From MVYY01 sp012517575 (GTDB lineage: Bacteria; Bacteroidota; Bacteroidia; Bacteroidales; Paludibacteraceae), in contig JAVLUG010000009.1 of the NCBI GenBank assembly GCA_031629035.1, positions 124,001-188,000 of the forward strand: DNA of 64,000 bases, in the 5' to 3' direction. Each line of letters opens with the position of its first letter. Within the stretch, counting starts at the first letter, position 1. This document shows, one piece after another, positions 48,322-58,794 of the stretch. Below the pieces are notes generated by a model that searched no databases, had not been told where the DNA came from, and saw only the letters and a program-made list of their open reading frames with translations. The translations under genes and the position numbers were made by a program.

Positions 48322-50742
48322 TTAATGAACAATTATTAACGGATAACTGATTATATCTTTACTTGTTTTTATTTTTAGCACATAAGTTCCGGACGCTATG
48401 TTGGTGATATCCATTATTGTTTCTTTCGTTTCTTGTAATAATTTTCCCTCCAAAGAATACAGTTGTAAATGCTGAATTGATTGATCGGTGATTTTTACCA
48501 TTACAACGTTGGAAGCCGGATTCGGATAAATCAGTATTTTATTTTTCCATACTTGCGGAATGGACATAATTGGTTCATCATAAAGAAGCATGTTGTCTAA
48601 ATATACTTCACCTGAAGCAGACAAAATACCATTTTTTCTCAAAATTCTGAATCCTGTAAACTGAAAATTTTTGTCCGCTGGTAACGAATTTAATGCTACT
48701 TCTGCAAATTCCCAACCAAAGAAATTTAAATCACACAACTTAACATATTGAATATCATTGTCGGAAATAAATTTTAACTGTAATTCGTTGCCCGACAAAT
48801 CTCCATAAATATGTAATCCGATCACTTTTTCGTTACCTGTTATAAAATTTGGATTTGATGTTGAATAAGTTACTTTGGCGTCAGATTGAGAAAAAGCATA
48901 ACTGAATAGCATCGAAGAATTGCCAAAAAGCTTTTTAGATGTATTTCTGGATGCTGTAGCATTTGTTATTCCAATACTTTCATCGGAAGACAATGAATAA
49001 GTTCCCGCAGTTTCAAATTCTTCAACAATTGGTTGATTTTCAACCAAAACGGTTGAAGTGTGAAAATTAAGCTCAATGGGTTCAACTACCGGCATTCCGA
49101 TTTCATCCTTTACATCGCCGGAAATCAATATTTTGTAATCTTCATTGGCTACAAGAGACTGACTAAGTTCAAAATATGTTGAGCCATAGGGAGCTTGAAC
49201 TTTGTTGTTGAGTACACTCCGTGTGTTCTTGGTCAGTTCAGTTCCATTTTTATCTACAACTTTAATTTCTGACTGTAAGTTAGAAGTATTTAATATCCTG
49301 TCAAAAATCAATCGGAACATGGGTTTAGTATATACACCTTTTGCTCCATCAAAAGGATAAGAAGTGAGTAGTTGCAACCGATTTCGGTTTTTTGTAACAA
49401 ACTGGAAAGAAAAATCTTCAGTCATACTTAAATTGTCTGGATGTTTAGCAGTCTTTGCCAATTTGACGGTGTAGAGCGTTGCTTTTTCAAGGGGAAGTTT
49501 TGGTTTGAAGCGCAAAATACGCTGACTGTCTTCAAAAGTAATAGTACCTTCTACTGCTGGAGTAATAGAAAATGCTTCAGTTGTTGAAGTTACATCCATA
49601 TCCCAATTAAAAGTCAAAACTATATCGGTTGAGCATTCGGCACTGTCGGGTAGCAGTATGTTTGGGGAATAGGAAATTACTTCAGGTGGTGTGTTTCTGA
49701 CTTTGTTTAGATTGATATTTTGATAAGAAATACTTCCTGCAGCCACAGTAACCTCAAAAGTTTGTTCGTGATAGTTATCTGCTTCAGCTTTGAGATGGTA
49801 AACACCGGGAGCGAGATTTTTAAATACAAAGACTCCATTGTTGAGTTGGTCGGTGGTATAGGTTTCGTTGGTTTCCAAAATTGTTAGTTTTGCACCATTT
49901 AGAGGCAGCAACTCATCTCTTGTGCCTTTCAGTTTATAGTAGCTTTCCTGAATAATATTTCGACTGTCGCGAATGGATCCAGCAATGTTACCCGTAGGGA
50001 TAGTTCCTGCCTGAAAATACTGACAGAAAGATTTAAAAAAATGCCATGCTTCAAGCCATCTGTAATCGCCATTCATAAGCCGATATGTTTCGGGGATGTA
50101 ATCGTGCATAGAGCCTTCGGAGATGGCACCAGGAACATTTAAACCCCGCAGCACACCGTATCCATCGCTCCAACCCATGGCCGTTCGTGCAAATGTCTTA
50201 TCACCTCGCACGGCATAACTTGCCGACCAATTGGTTATTTGGTTGGAGTAAAGGTTTTGGGCAACAATTGTGCTGATGGTTCTGCTTTCATCAGAAAAAG
50301 GCGTAGGTGTGGGATAAGTGTAGGTGTCGTTAGGATCGAGTCCGGCATAGAGTTGTAAAACATAGTTGGCAATACCGTTCCCTGCGTTACTGTGGATAGA
50401 AAGCATATAATCTACGTTTGCTTCATTTGCCATTGCAACTATTTGCGACAGAGGCAAATCATCGGCCGTAGTATTGGTAGTGCGAGTTATAATTACCGTT
50501 GCTCCTGCATTCTCCAGCATCGATTTAAGTTTTAATCCTTTGTCCAGATTGCTTTTCGATTCCCAAAAACCGTTAGGATCGCCCGAAGAATAAGGAGCTA
50601 TAACTACATTTCTGTCATCGCTGTCATAACCTCCATGACCCGGATTGACGCATATTTTTATATCCGAAAAATTTTGGGCTTGGGCTGAAACAACAAAACT
50701 GGCTAAAAATACAAACAAGCAATATCTTTTGATAATATTCAT
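48322..50742 (-). CDS. Secreted N-acetylmuramoyl-L-alanine amidase (Amidase_3) with Ig-like and T9SS domains
   Basis: An 806-residue exported hydrolase; the ATG at 50742 is preferred over an upstream TTG. Residues about 26-240 are a zinc Amidase_3 domain with ligands His36 (NPGHGG), Glu61 (WESKSN) and His117 (SIHSN), plus GAISEGSMHDY, carrying the likely catalytic Glu. Then follow a carboxypeptidase-regulatory-like domain (about 255-340, GNIAGSIRDSRN), two Big_5-like Ig domains (about 345-560), a beta-sandwich possibly binding sugars (about 580-720), and a T9SS sorting domain (ILIYPNPASNVVMVKI to the end). It should cleave the amide between MurNAc and the peptide at the cell surface or outside. 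It is the last gene of the SusCD locus, 17 bp after the propeller gene. Confidence 0.85.
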   Translation of the reverse strand: MNIIKRYCLFVFLASFVVSAQAQNFSDIKICVNPGHGGYDSDDRNVVIAPYSSGDPNGFWESKSNLDKGLKLKSMLENAGATVIITRTTNTTADDLPLSQIVAMANEANVDYMLSIHSNAGNGIANYVLQLYAGLDPNDTYTYPTPTPFSDESRTISTIVAQNLYSNQITNWSASYAVRGDKTFARTAMGWSDGYGVLRGLNVPGAISEGSMHDYIPETYRLMNGDYRWLEAWHFFKSFCQYFQAGTIPTGNIAGSIRDSRNIIQESYYKLKGTRDELLPLNGAKLTILETNETYTTDQLNNGVFVFKNLAPGVYHLKAEADNYHEQTFEVTVAAGSISYQNINLNKVRNTPPEVISYSPNILLPDSAECSTDIVLTFNWDMDVTSTTEAFSITPAVEGTITFEDSQRILRFKPKLPLEKATLYTVKLAKTAKHPDNLSMTEDFSFQFVTKNRNRLQLLTSYPFDGAKGVYTKPMFRLIFDRILNTSNLQSEIKVVDKNGTELTKNTRSVLNNKVQAPYGSTYFELSQSLVANEDYKILISGDVKDEIGMPVVEPIELNFHTSTVLVENQPIVEEFETAGTYSLSSDESIGITNATASRNTSKKLFGNSSMLFSYAFSQSDAKVTYSTSNPNFITGNEKVIGLHIYGDLSGNELQLKFISDNDIQYVKLCDLNFFGWEFAEVALNSLPADKNFQFTGFRILRKNGILSASGEVYLDNMLLYDEPIMSIPQVWKNKILIYPNPASNVVMVKITDQSIQHLQLYSLEGKLLQETKETIMDITNIASGTYVLKIKTSKDIISYPLIIVH

Positions 50743-50759
50743 GGTTTTGTTTAACAATT

Positions 50760-51677
50760 TTAGGGTTTAACATCCAATTCAACTATAATAATGTCGCCTT
50801 GCAGTTGATTGTAGGCAACTTTATTCCCTTTTGACGAAGCCGAAGGATACATGGCAATTTCGTTTTCGAGACTCAGTGGCATTTTTATTTTTCCATTCAA
50901 TGAAACCAGTAGTACTTTAGAAGCTGTTATAAAATGTCCATCATCTTTATCCTGCATACCAATCACATAATCATTGTTATACCAAACCGGAGCATTGAGA
51001 TATCCAAGTGAAGCCGTGATTTTTCCTTCCAAATCAGAAACATAAGTTCCTTTTCCTGCAACAGTAAATAGAATTTTTTTGTTGTCGGGAGAGAGTGAAA
51101 CCCAAATATATCTGGCATTGTTTTCTCCAGTCGGATTTAACTCCGTCCTTTTTCCATTGGCATATACCACCAATTTTAAGTCTTCCGTACAAACATAAGG
51201 AGGCACATTATTCTTTGTTTTTCCGAAAGTGGCTTTCAGTAGTTTTCTGTCAGTAGATACTAAAAATCCGTTTTGATAATTTTGTAGATGAGCTAAATTT
51301 CTCTGTGGTGAAATCATTTCAATTTTTTGTTTTTTTACTAAATCGAAACTTTCAATGGCATCTAACTTGCGTCTGTTTTGGTAAATAGTCTTTCTGTAAA
51401 AAATTTTTGTACCATCAGCATTAAATATCGGAGCATAACCTGCGCCTTCGCTTTCACAAATAGTTATCAGTTCTTTTGTGTTTAAATCGTACAGCCATAG
51501 TCCTTTCTGATTTTCCGATGTAAACAATAATTTATCTCCGGCAGGACTTAATACAGGGCATGTACCTTTTACCTCGTTCCCATTAACCTTGTAACGTTTC
51601 ACAATGTTTACGTTTTGAGCTGATAATGAGCCTGCTATTAAAAATAGCCCCAGTAAACAAATTTTGAATGTTTTCAT
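50760..51677 (-). CDS. Exported PD40/WD40-like beta-propeller protein
   Basis: A 305-residue protein with a Sec signal (KTFKICLLGLFLIAGSLSAQ). TolB-like PD40 repeats are visible: CPVLSPAGDKLLFTSEN, APIFNADGTKIFYRK, VSLSPDNKKILFTV and a weaker last blade MYPSASSKGNKVAY, giving four to six blades. No catalytic residues are evident. It lies between the phosphodiester glycosidase (80 bp upstream) and the amidase (17 bp downstream). A binding or scaffold role within the locus is likely, but not more can be said. Confidence 0.75.
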   Translation of the reverse strand: MKTFKICLLGLFLIAGSLSAQNVNIVKRYKVNGNEVKGTCPVLSPAGDKLLFTSENQKGLWLYDLNTKELITICESEGAGYAPIFNADGTKIFYRKTIYQNRRKLDAIESFDLVKKQKIEMISPQRNLAHLQNYQNGFLVSTDRKLLKATFGKTKNNVPPYVCTEDLKLVVYANGKRTELNPTGENNARYIWVSLSPDNKKILFTVAGKGTYVSDLEGKITASLGYLNAPVWYNNDYVIGMQDKDDGHFITASKVLLVSLNGKIKMPLSLENEIAMYPSASSKGNKVAYNQLQGDIIIVELDVKP

Positions 51678-51757
51678 TGGATTTTAATTTAAGATGATTA
51701 TATAAATTTAGTTGAAATATATTAAGTTGATCATGTCTTTTGATCGCTAATAAGATG

Positions 51758-54202
51758 CTATTTAATTAAAAGATTTATTGTTTCTGAAGTTTCTTTATTC
51801 CTGATTTTCAACAAATAGGTTCCTGCAGGTAATTTACCAACCTCAAAAATAGCCATTCCATTCTCAGGGTTCAGTTTTTGAGAAACCACGCATTGACCAT
51901 TTAAATGAAAAAGTTGAGCTTGCAGAAGTTTTGCGTCATTATTTTTTATTCTTATGTTCAACGAGTTCCCCTCCAGTGGATTTGGGAAAACTTCATATTG
52001 AGAAAGCAATACAGAAGGTAATCCTGAAACTTCCACTCCCTTATAGCAAAGAACAATTTCCTTTAGAGCCAGTGTATAAGCTTGTCCTGAGGTTTGTGCC
52101 CCAAGATAAAAGTTAATGTTATCGAACCACACCGGATAAATGGCAATATCTGTGGCATCGAAAAGTTCGCTCATGGCTACCGATAGTTCTGTATCTGTGT
52201 TTTTTGGAATTGTAGTAAATTCTTTTGACACAAAGGAAGCTGCATTATTTGCTCTCAGTGATAAAAGAGCTTTGGTAATATTGATGTCTCCAATGTTGAC
52301 AATTAGCTTTAATGTATCGGGCAATCCATACATGGGAGCGTTTCTCAAAAGTTTGATAAAAGGTGCTCTGGTGGAAGTATAAACATAATTAACGGCAGCT
52401 CCATGTGTCCAGTTGCTGGGTAAATTTTCCGTGTTAAGTACTGCATTTAAAGGAGCAGAAGCTGTCAATGTCCAGTTTTCAACATCGAAGTTATCGCCTA
52501 TCATTCTTCCCGAAGTTGGAATTTCAACAATCACTTTGAGTGAATCTTTGAAATCGCCCAAAGTGCCAACTACTGTTGTACTGCCATTTTTCAAACCTTT
52601 TAAATGCCCGTTTTCATCAATGGAACAAATTTCAGGATCACGGATGGTCCAACTCAAAGCAGCAGGGAGAACATCCATAGTATTTATTCCTATTGTAGTT
52701 TGAACTTGAATGGGATAATTGCTGCGTTGATCTACCAAAACCGAATCCAATCGGAAAGCTACTTCAGCAGAGCCAACTAATTTTATAGTCAATTTTGTTT
52801 CAATGTTATTGTAATGAGCAGTTAAAATTCCTCCTTCAGTGCCGGTTGCAACAAATCTTCCATCTTCCAAAATTTGCCCAACATCCGGTGCACAACTCAA
52901 CGATACTCCTTTCAAATCGGTATTTATCAGGACACCATATTGATTGTATCCCAAAAATTTTGGCATGATTACACCAAAGCGAGGCAACTGAATAGTGGGA
53001 GTATAGGATTTTATTTCAGCAATCACATTATCGTTTGGAGCAGTTGCCACTGCAAAAATTCCATTGGCAACCGCACGTTCGTTACCGTCGCTTGGGGAAT
53101 TCATAATGCCAAACGACTTGACATACATGCAGCTTGATCCGCCACCATCGAGATTAATGGCAGAATAGGCACCTGCGCTTTTCATTAAAATGGCCAGTTG
53201 TTTGGTTGTTACTCCTGCTGAAACACCACGTCCATCCACAACGCAGAAAATTACTGTGTCTTTATTTTGTGAATATCCAATAGCTGTTCGGGGATGAAGT
53301 TCATTCCAAACCTCTGAAGTTTCAACTATTCCATTCTTTAACATTTCCTTTCGGTTGTCTCCGCCAACCATTTGTGTAAAGGGTGCTGTTATTTCGTTAT
53401 TTAAGGTTAATCCAATAGAAATTTCTACCGTATCATTCAGAGACAGATTATCGAGTATTGTTTGGGAAGTTCCATGCCCCGAAAGTACAGCTTGTCCTGA
53501 AGGAATGGTCATGTTTCCTTTGTTTTTTTCTATTTTGGTTACTTTTGCTTTTACGGGGCTGTTTGTTTTCCAACTTTCACCTTCGATTAGTTCAACTAAA
53601 ACCTCTGTTCCATACGAATTGGTACGAGTATATTTTCCGTTGTTTCTATTGTATAAGACAAGTTCATTTGTCGAGCGAAGATGATTGACATGATTAATAA
53701 CATATTCTGTTTGACTAAATTTCAATTTACCATTATAAGTTATTTCTCCAACATAAGGCAATTTGTTTTGATCAAAAGAAAAAATTTTTCGGGCAATAGG
53801 CATGGTTGCTAATTCTGCATCCACCATGCAGCCGCCAATGGGCATACCCAAATAACTTCCCGAAGTGGTAAAAAAATCTCCATTGGTTCCGGCAAAATAT
53901 ACGGACCCTTCTTTGCTTTTTCGGGTAGCCATCGCAGAGGGGGTTTCAGTTCCATAAATGGAATCACGTGCCAAAGTAGTTTTTATGGTTACATAGGGGT
54001 GATGGAGGGCTGTTTTTAAAAAATATACATCCAGTCGGGTGTTGCTTTTGAGTCGCAGACCAGTATAAGTAGTACCGGGACCTACTTGGTAATTGTCCAG
54101 GGTGTCGATGCTGTAAATTTTTCCATCAATGTCAATGGTTTGTGCCAATCCAACAATAGAAAAAAAACTGATAAGAAGGAAAAGAAAGTATTTTTTATTC
54201 AT
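51758..54202 (-). CDS. Secreted phosphodiester glycosidase (NAGPA family) with T9SS sorting domain
   Basis: An 814-residue protein; the ATG at 54202 gives a clean signal peptide (NKKYFLFLLISFFSIVGLAQ) and is preferred over an in-frame GTG upstream. Residues about 70-385 are an NAGPA/DUF2233 domain, the fold that removes a sugar linked through a phosphodiester, with GGDNRKEMLKNG, HPRTAIGYSQNKDTVIF and CVVDGRGVSAGVT, then AINLDGGGSSCMY. Next come a Big_2-like domain (about 480-565, LKGLKNGSTTVVGTL), a beta-sandwich, and a T9SS sorting domain (YEVFPNPLEGNSLNIRI to the end). The likely substrate is a sugar-1-phosphodiester, as in teichoic-acid or capsule linkages. It sits 229 bp after the DUF4623-like gene, with a strong hairpin between them. 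Confidence 0.88.
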   Translation of the reverse strand: MNKKYFLFLLISFFSIVGLAQTIDIDGKIYSIDTLDNYQVGPGTTYTGLRLKSNTRLDVYFLKTALHHPYVTIKTTLARDSIYGTETPSAMATRKSKEGSVYFAGTNGDFFTTSGSYLGMPIGGCMVDAELATMPIARKIFSFDQNKLPYVGEITYNGKLKFSQTEYVINHVNHLRSTNELVLYNRNNGKYTRTNSYGTEVLVELIEGESWKTNSPVKAKVTKIEKNKGNMTIPSGQAVLSGHGTSQTILDNLSLNDTVEISIGLTLNNEITAPFTQMVGGDNRKEMLKNGIVETSEVWNELHPRTAIGYSQNKDTVIFCVVDGRGVSAGVTTKQLAILMKSAGAYSAINLDGGGSSCMYVKSFGIMNSPSDGNERAVANGIFAVATAPNDNVIAEIKSYTPTIQLPRFGVIMPKFLGYNQYGVLINTDLKGVSLSCAPDVGQILEDGRFVATGTEGGILTAHYNNIETKLTIKLVGSAEVAFRLDSVLVDQRSNYPIQVQTTIGINTMDVLPAALSWTIRDPEICSIDENGHLKGLKNGSTTVVGTLGDFKDSLKVIVEIPTSGRMIGDNFDVENWTLTASAPLNAVLNTENLPSNWTHGAAVNYVYTSTRAPFIKLLRNAPMYGLPDTLKLIVNIGDINITKALLSLRANNAASFVSKEFTTIPKNTDTELSVAMSELFDATDIAIYPVWFDNINFYLGAQTSGQAYTLALKEIVLCYKGVEVSGLPSVLLSQYEVFPNPLEGNSLNIRIKNNDAKLLQAQLFHLNGQCVVSQKLNPENGMAIFEVGKLPAGTYLLKIRNKETSETINLLIK

Positions 54203-54380
54203 GGTTGTTGACTTTTTTGATAATTTTTCAAACACTAAAAACTAAAAATTTAAGGAGTGCAATGATGAAAAATCTTTAAAATAGAGATGAACATTTTCTC
54301 TGAAACAGACTGATCGAACTTTTTTGGCAAGGCAGGTATGAGAAAACAGAAAAAGAAATTTAACTGAAATAAATTTGGAA

Positions 54381-54417
54381 TTCAAACATGTGGCGTTAAA
54401 TTCGCCACATGTTTGAA
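54381..54417 (-). terminator. Perfect 15-bp hairpin in the SusCD operon
   Basis: TTCAAACATGTGGCG pairs perfectly with CGCCACATGTTTGAA around a 7-base loop. On the minus strand it starts 15 bp after the DUF4623-like stop and is followed by a moderately T-rich stretch. Being inside the operon it may reduce or process transcription of the three distal genes rather than stop it. Confidence 0.6.
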
Positions 54418-54431
54418 TAAATGGGAAAGAT

Positions 54432-55862
54432 TTACTTAACAATCACTTTCTGAATAGCTGTTTCTCCATGTAATGTTGTAGCTTTAACTACAAAAACGCC
54501 TTTACCCGGAGATTCAACTGAAGAAACATTGGCAAACTTTCCGATTAACTGGCCGGTAACATTATAAATGCTAAGATTAGCCACGGTTTCTGAAAGTTTT
54601 AACGTGTTTCCTTTGACGGATACGGTAACAGGTTGCAACGATATTTCCGGTTTCCCCGACTGTGTAACTTTAAATTCATACATTCCGTATCCATTTTCAC
54701 CGGTATAAACATAAATTTTTGCGGTATTGCCATTTACTTCTACAGCCGGCATGGCAGTACGATAGGCATTTGAGGATCCGCCCATTCCTTTCATTGGAAA
54801 TGTCCACAAGCAGTCCAAACCTGTGAAAGCTTTGTTGGCATCGGCAAACTTAAACAGACGGAAAGAAGAAGGAGGTGTTCCAGCGGTATTAGTAGCAGCC
54901 ATTACAACAAAATATTCTTCTCCAACTTGGAATTCAGCAAGACCGTTGTGACCCTGATTCATGGTAAGAATTTTATCTTGCATGGTGGTAGAATCTTTCA
55001 GAGCATCAGGATTGTTGTAAAAACCATCAATCACATTTCCGTCCATGTCAATCAAAGTCGGATAGGTAGCATTCCCATCCAGATAGAAATAATTTTCTTC
55101 TACAGGGAATATCTGCGGAGCTGAACCAGGATTAGCCAATCCTGTCAAATAGGTACCTGCAGTAACATTATCGATTTCAATCATAACAGGATCAGAAGCT
55201 ACTCCGTTGGTAATTGTCCATTTGTAAGCTTCCATAGCTAAAGCATTTGAGGCCATAATTATTGCATTGGTATTGACATCTCCCCATACTCCGAAAGCAT
55301 CAAAACGAATCGTTGATGCAGGAAATAGTGTTGCCAAGTTTGCCTGATCGATAATAAGTGTACCTGAACCATCTGTCAAGTTTACTTTCCAAACTTGGAA
55401 ACGTCCAGCAGATGAAATAATGCAATTACCCAACAATACATTCCCTGCATTGTCACTTTTAATGTCGTTGAAAGGAAGGAACCCGGCCACCCAAATGCTA
55501 TCGGCAGTGTCGGCTTTGTTTCTTCCCATATAGGTAAAGATGTTGCTTGCCAATACAATCGGGGCTTCTGTCAAACCTGTTTCTCCGTTTACTACCGTGA
55601 TTTGTTTCTTTTCCCGATCGATGAAAAGCATTTTCCCGTCTTTAACCGCCATTCCACGAACAAATCCTGATGTTCCGATTTTGTCGGCGGCGGCAACATA
55701 ATTTCCCAGCGTTACCGAATACAGCCACTTGTTGGTCAGGGTGTATTCTCCGTTTGGTCCCATTGCATTGTACGTGGTGTCCTGCAGCGGAGTTGCTGCC
55801 CATGCACTGCTGAGGAATGCACTGCATAGCAATGCTATTCCGAAAAGTACTTGTTTTTTCAT
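54432..55862 (-). CDS. DUF4623-like secreted protein with T9SS sorting domain
   Basis: A 476-residue exported protein with a signal peptide ending AWA. The body (about 25-385) is a propeller-like domain with repeated short strands, for example GFVRGMAVKDGKMLFIDREK and NDIKSDNAGNVLLGN, resembling the DUF4623 family found in Bacteroides PULs. The last 75 residues (LSIYNVTGQLIGKF to VIVK) form a T9SS type A sorting domain. No catalytic motif is recognised. It probably binds a glycan or another protein at the surface. It lies 69 bp after the GHL10 gene. The family name is from memory of sequence character and is not certain. Confidence 0.65.
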   Translation of the reverse strand: MKKQVLFGIALLCSAFLSSAWAATPLQDTTYNAMGPNGEYTLTNKWLYSVTLGNYVAAADKIGTSGFVRGMAVKDGKMLFIDREKKQITVVNGETGLTEAPIVLASNIFTYMGRNKADTADSIWVAGFLPFNDIKSDNAGNVLLGNCIISSAGRFQVWKVNLTDGSGTLIIDQANLATLFPASTIRFDAFGVWGDVNTNAIIMASNALAMEAYKWTITNGVASDPVMIEIDNVTAGTYLTGLANPGSAPQIFPVEENYFYLDGNATYPTLIDMDGNVIDGFYNNPDALKDSTTMQDKILTMNQGHNGLAEFQVGEEYFVVMAATNTAGTPPSSFRLFKFADANKAFTGLDCLWTFPMKGMGGSSNAYRTAMPAVEVNGNTAKIYVYTGENGYGMYEFKVTQSGKPEISLQPVTVSVKGNTLKLSETVANLSIYNVTGQLIGKFANVSSVESPGKGVFVVKATTLHGETAIQKVIVK

Positions 55863-55931
55863 AACATAATAAAATTTAAAAGTTAGTAAATATAAAATTA
55901 ATTAAAAAATAGAGATTTTCTTGATAAAAGT

Positions 55932-58730
55932 TTAGTACATCAGTTTCAATATCAGTCTGTTTTTTTCTCCAGTTATTTCCAATGGATAAATACCTTGCAA
56001 CAATTTTTCTGAAGGTATCGGAATCCGGTTGATTCCTTCCTGCAAATTTTCTTCTTTTTGAAGTAGTAAGGTGCCGGTGATGGAATACATTTTAACCCTT
56101 ACTTTTTCTGAAGTTGGTGCATTCAATACTAAATAGATATTTTTGTCATTTTTCTGAAAATACCCTTTCCAATTTGCTGTAATGGTATTGTTACCTATCG
56201 ATGTATTGTCTTTAAGTATTACCATAACTGTATCGGAAGCTTCGGTCAAGCCATCCGGAGTAGTAGCTTTAACTCTGATATAGTAAGTATTGTTTGTTAG
56301 TTGTTCGTATATTGTGCAGTAAGTATAGGCATCAACTGTTTTTACGGTTGTACTGCGTGGAGGAAAAGTTGACGAAGTGGATAATTCAACTCTGAATCCT
56401 CTGGCAGGTTGTTCTGCCCAACAAATTTGTATGGAAGTTCCCTGTATATTACTGCCATCGATGGGTTGCAATATCTGAGGTACAGGAATCGTTTCCTGTA
56501 TGGTGGTGAAACTAACTGATTCGGTGACAGCAGAAATATTTCCATCATTTACCATAACCCGCGCATAATACTTTGTTCCTCCAATCAGTGTTCCATAAGG
56601 AACTACAAAACTTGTTGTATTTACGGTTGTTATGAAAATCCGTTTGGTTTCCAGAAAATTCCATACAGAAGAAATCTCGAGTGTATAGGACGCAGTCGGA
56701 CTAATGGAATCCCATTTAAAAGCTGGTAGAAGCGAAACATTTGTGTTTCCGTTTGCCGGAGAAAGTATTTTAAACTTATGACTGATGAAACTCCGGGTTT
56801 CTGACCACACTTCTTCAGCATTTGCTTTTAAGGTTTTAACTCGCCAGTAATATCTGGTGTTGTCCTTTAAATTTGTTTGTTTTCCAGAAAAGAAACTATT
56901 ATCTTTAGTTTGTCTGGAACAAACCAAATTAGTAAATTGCTCATCTTCTGCCAGTTGCCAAATGTAGCTGTCGGCTTCCTGAACCGTTTTCCATTGAAAT
57001 ATACAAGGAATGACAGTCTCAGTGTTATTTTCCGGATAAACAAGTGGAGCTGCAGTAGAAGGTGCAAGCGATTCTCCATAAATTCTTGGTGAACCCTCGT
57101 TTCCATATCTATCCACTACTGATACGGCAATTTTATGAGTACTTTCACTTATATTTGCCGGAAAAATGAATTGTTTGTTGTAACTTACACCAAGTAAATA
57201 GTTGGAGGAAGTGAAAATTCCGGGAATGTTTCTGTTTTCGTTGGGAACAGCATAAACAGCATAACAAACATTATCATTTTCATAAGCCCAAGAAACGATA
57301 TTTTCCGAAATTGTCAAATTACTTACCAAGGGAAGATCAGCATGTGTTTTCCAGCCAATAGCGGGACACAAAGCAGGAAGACTAAATTTTTGAGTTCTAA
57401 GGTAAGAAATAAATCCTGTTGTGTTCATAAATTTGCTGGCAGCATAGAAGACACTACCGGGGGCATCATTGATATCGTAATCTCTGTTGAAATCAATTTG
57501 AAGACCTATTTCGGAAGACAGAAAATTTACTGCACTCGGAGCAGCGCTAAATAAAGGGGCTTTCTTTGCCTGAAATAATTCCAGTTCAAGAGTGGATAAG
57601 GCTGATATAGGAGTTTCTTCATTATTTATTTTTATTCTGCTTGCTGCAGGAGCCGACGATGCAGTCATCGAAGAAAGAGAATGACTGGAATAAAAATGTT
57701 TTCCAAAGCGATTGGTTAATTTCGACCACCATTCAGCCAAAATACCGTAAGGGTAGGCACTGTAAGTTGTCCAATAAAGTTGTGGAGACAAATAATCGAC
57801 TGTTCCTTGTTCCAACCATGCTACCGGATCGCAATATATTTCGGCATACATATTTCCTGTCGTTCCGATTCCAATTGGCAGAGGAATTCCTCTTTGAGCT
57901 GCTACATTTTGGTCGGTAGTCCAAGTTCCGAAAGGCGAAACTCCAAAGGTTACATATGGTTTCACATTTTGAATGGTGTCATAAACTCCGGCAATCATTT
58001 TGTTGACATTTTCTCTTCTCCAATCGCCAATACTTTGGTTTTCAGGTTTATATAGAGCTTGCGCGGCTGCATCCAAATTGTCAGGAGTGCCACCATAAGC
58101 ATAGAAATAGTCATCAAATACAACTCCATCTACATTATAGTTATTAACGATTTCACCAATGATGCATTTTATTCTCTCTCTAACTTCCGGCAATCCTGGA
58201 TTCAGAATTTTGACATAATCTCCATAGTCGAGCAACCATTCGGGGTGAGTATTGGCATAATCGATAGATGTATTTCCATGTGAATATACCGAAGAAGAAT
58301 ACCGATAAGGATTCAACCACGCATGCAGTTCCAATCCGCGTTTATGAGCTTCTTCAATGGCGAAAGCCAAGGGATCGTAGCCTGGGTTGGCTCCGCGCTC
58401 ACTCGAAATATAAGCGCTCCAGGGTTCGTAGGAAGAAGTATACATCGCGTCACACATTCCTCTAACCTGGAAAAAAACAGCATTCATATTTGCTTTTTTC
58501 AGTGAATCGAAAATCACTTTCAATTCATTCTTCTGCTGATTGATAGCTGCCTGCCGGGCTGGCTCATTACTACCTGTTGCTTTTGGAACAGTTATACTCG
58601 GCCAGTCGAGCTGCCATACAGTGGCCAACCAAACAGACCGCATTTCCCGCTTTGGTGATTGAGCCTCAGAGGAGAGACAGCTAATCAAAAAAATGAAGAC
58701 TAAAACAAAAAGATGAATGCTTTTTTTCAT
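55932..58730 (-). CDS. GHL10 (DUF187) family glycosidase-like protein with Ig-like repeats
   Basis: A 932-residue exported protein with a signal peptide (KKSIHLFVLVFIFLISCLSSEA). Residues about 25-400 are the GHL10 TIM barrel: KREMRSVWLATVWQLDWPS, MNAVFFQVRGMCDAMY, GLELHAWLNPYRY, VDGVVFDDYFYAYGG (the Asp-Asp strand end), and VDYLSPQLYW. The catalytic residues are not experimentally defined to my knowledge. The rest has fibronectin/Ig-like domains (about 470-840, with FQWKTVQEADSYIWQLAED and FKWDSISPTASYTLEIS) and a T9SS-like C-terminal part (MYSITGTLLLQKEENL). It lies in the SusCD locus between the PKD lipoprotein (64 bp) and the DUF4623-like gene. Related YngK/DUF187 proteins occur near cell-wall genes. 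Confidence 0.85.
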   Translation of the reverse strand: MKKSIHLFVLVFIFLISCLSSEAQSPKREMRSVWLATVWQLDWPSITVPKATGSNEPARQAAINQQKNELKVIFDSLKKANMNAVFFQVRGMCDAMYTSSYEPWSAYISSERGANPGYDPLAFAIEEAHKRGLELHAWLNPYRYSSSVYSHGNTSIDYANTHPEWLLDYGDYVKILNPGLPEVRERIKCIIGEIVNNYNVDGVVFDDYFYAYGGTPDNLDAAAQALYKPENQSIGDWRRENVNKMIAGVYDTIQNVKPYVTFGVSPFGTWTTDQNVAAQRGIPLPIGIGTTGNMYAEIYCDPVAWLEQGTVDYLSPQLYWTTYSAYPYGILAEWWSKLTNRFGKHFYSSHSLSSMTASSAPAASRIKINNEETPISALSTLELELFQAKKAPLFSAAPSAVNFLSSEIGLQIDFNRDYDINDAPGSVFYAASKFMNTTGFISYLRTQKFSLPALCPAIGWKTHADLPLVSNLTISENIVSWAYENDNVCYAVYAVPNENRNIPGIFTSSNYLLGVSYNKQFIFPANISESTHKIAVSVVDRYGNEGSPRIYGESLAPSTAAPLVYPENNTETVIPCIFQWKTVQEADSYIWQLAEDEQFTNLVCSRQTKDNSFFSGKQTNLKDNTRYYWRVKTLKANAEEVWSETRSFISHKFKILSPANGNTNVSLLPAFKWDSISPTASYTLEISSVWNFLETKRIFITTVNTTSFVVPYGTLIGGTKYYARVMVNDGNISAVTESVSFTTIQETIPVPQILQPIDGSNIQGTSIQICWAEQPARGFRVELSTSSTFPPRSTTVKTVDAYTYCTIYEQLTNNTYYIRVKATTPDGLTEASDTVMVILKDNTSIGNNTITANWKGYFQKNDKNIYLVLNAPTSEKVRVKMYSITGTLLLQKEENLQEGINRIPIPSEKLLQGIYPLEITGEKNRLILKLMY

Positions 58731-58794
58731 GCTTATATTTCTTTCTGATAATGTTAATTATTCTTGATTTTCAAAATTTCTTTAAATATCCGAA

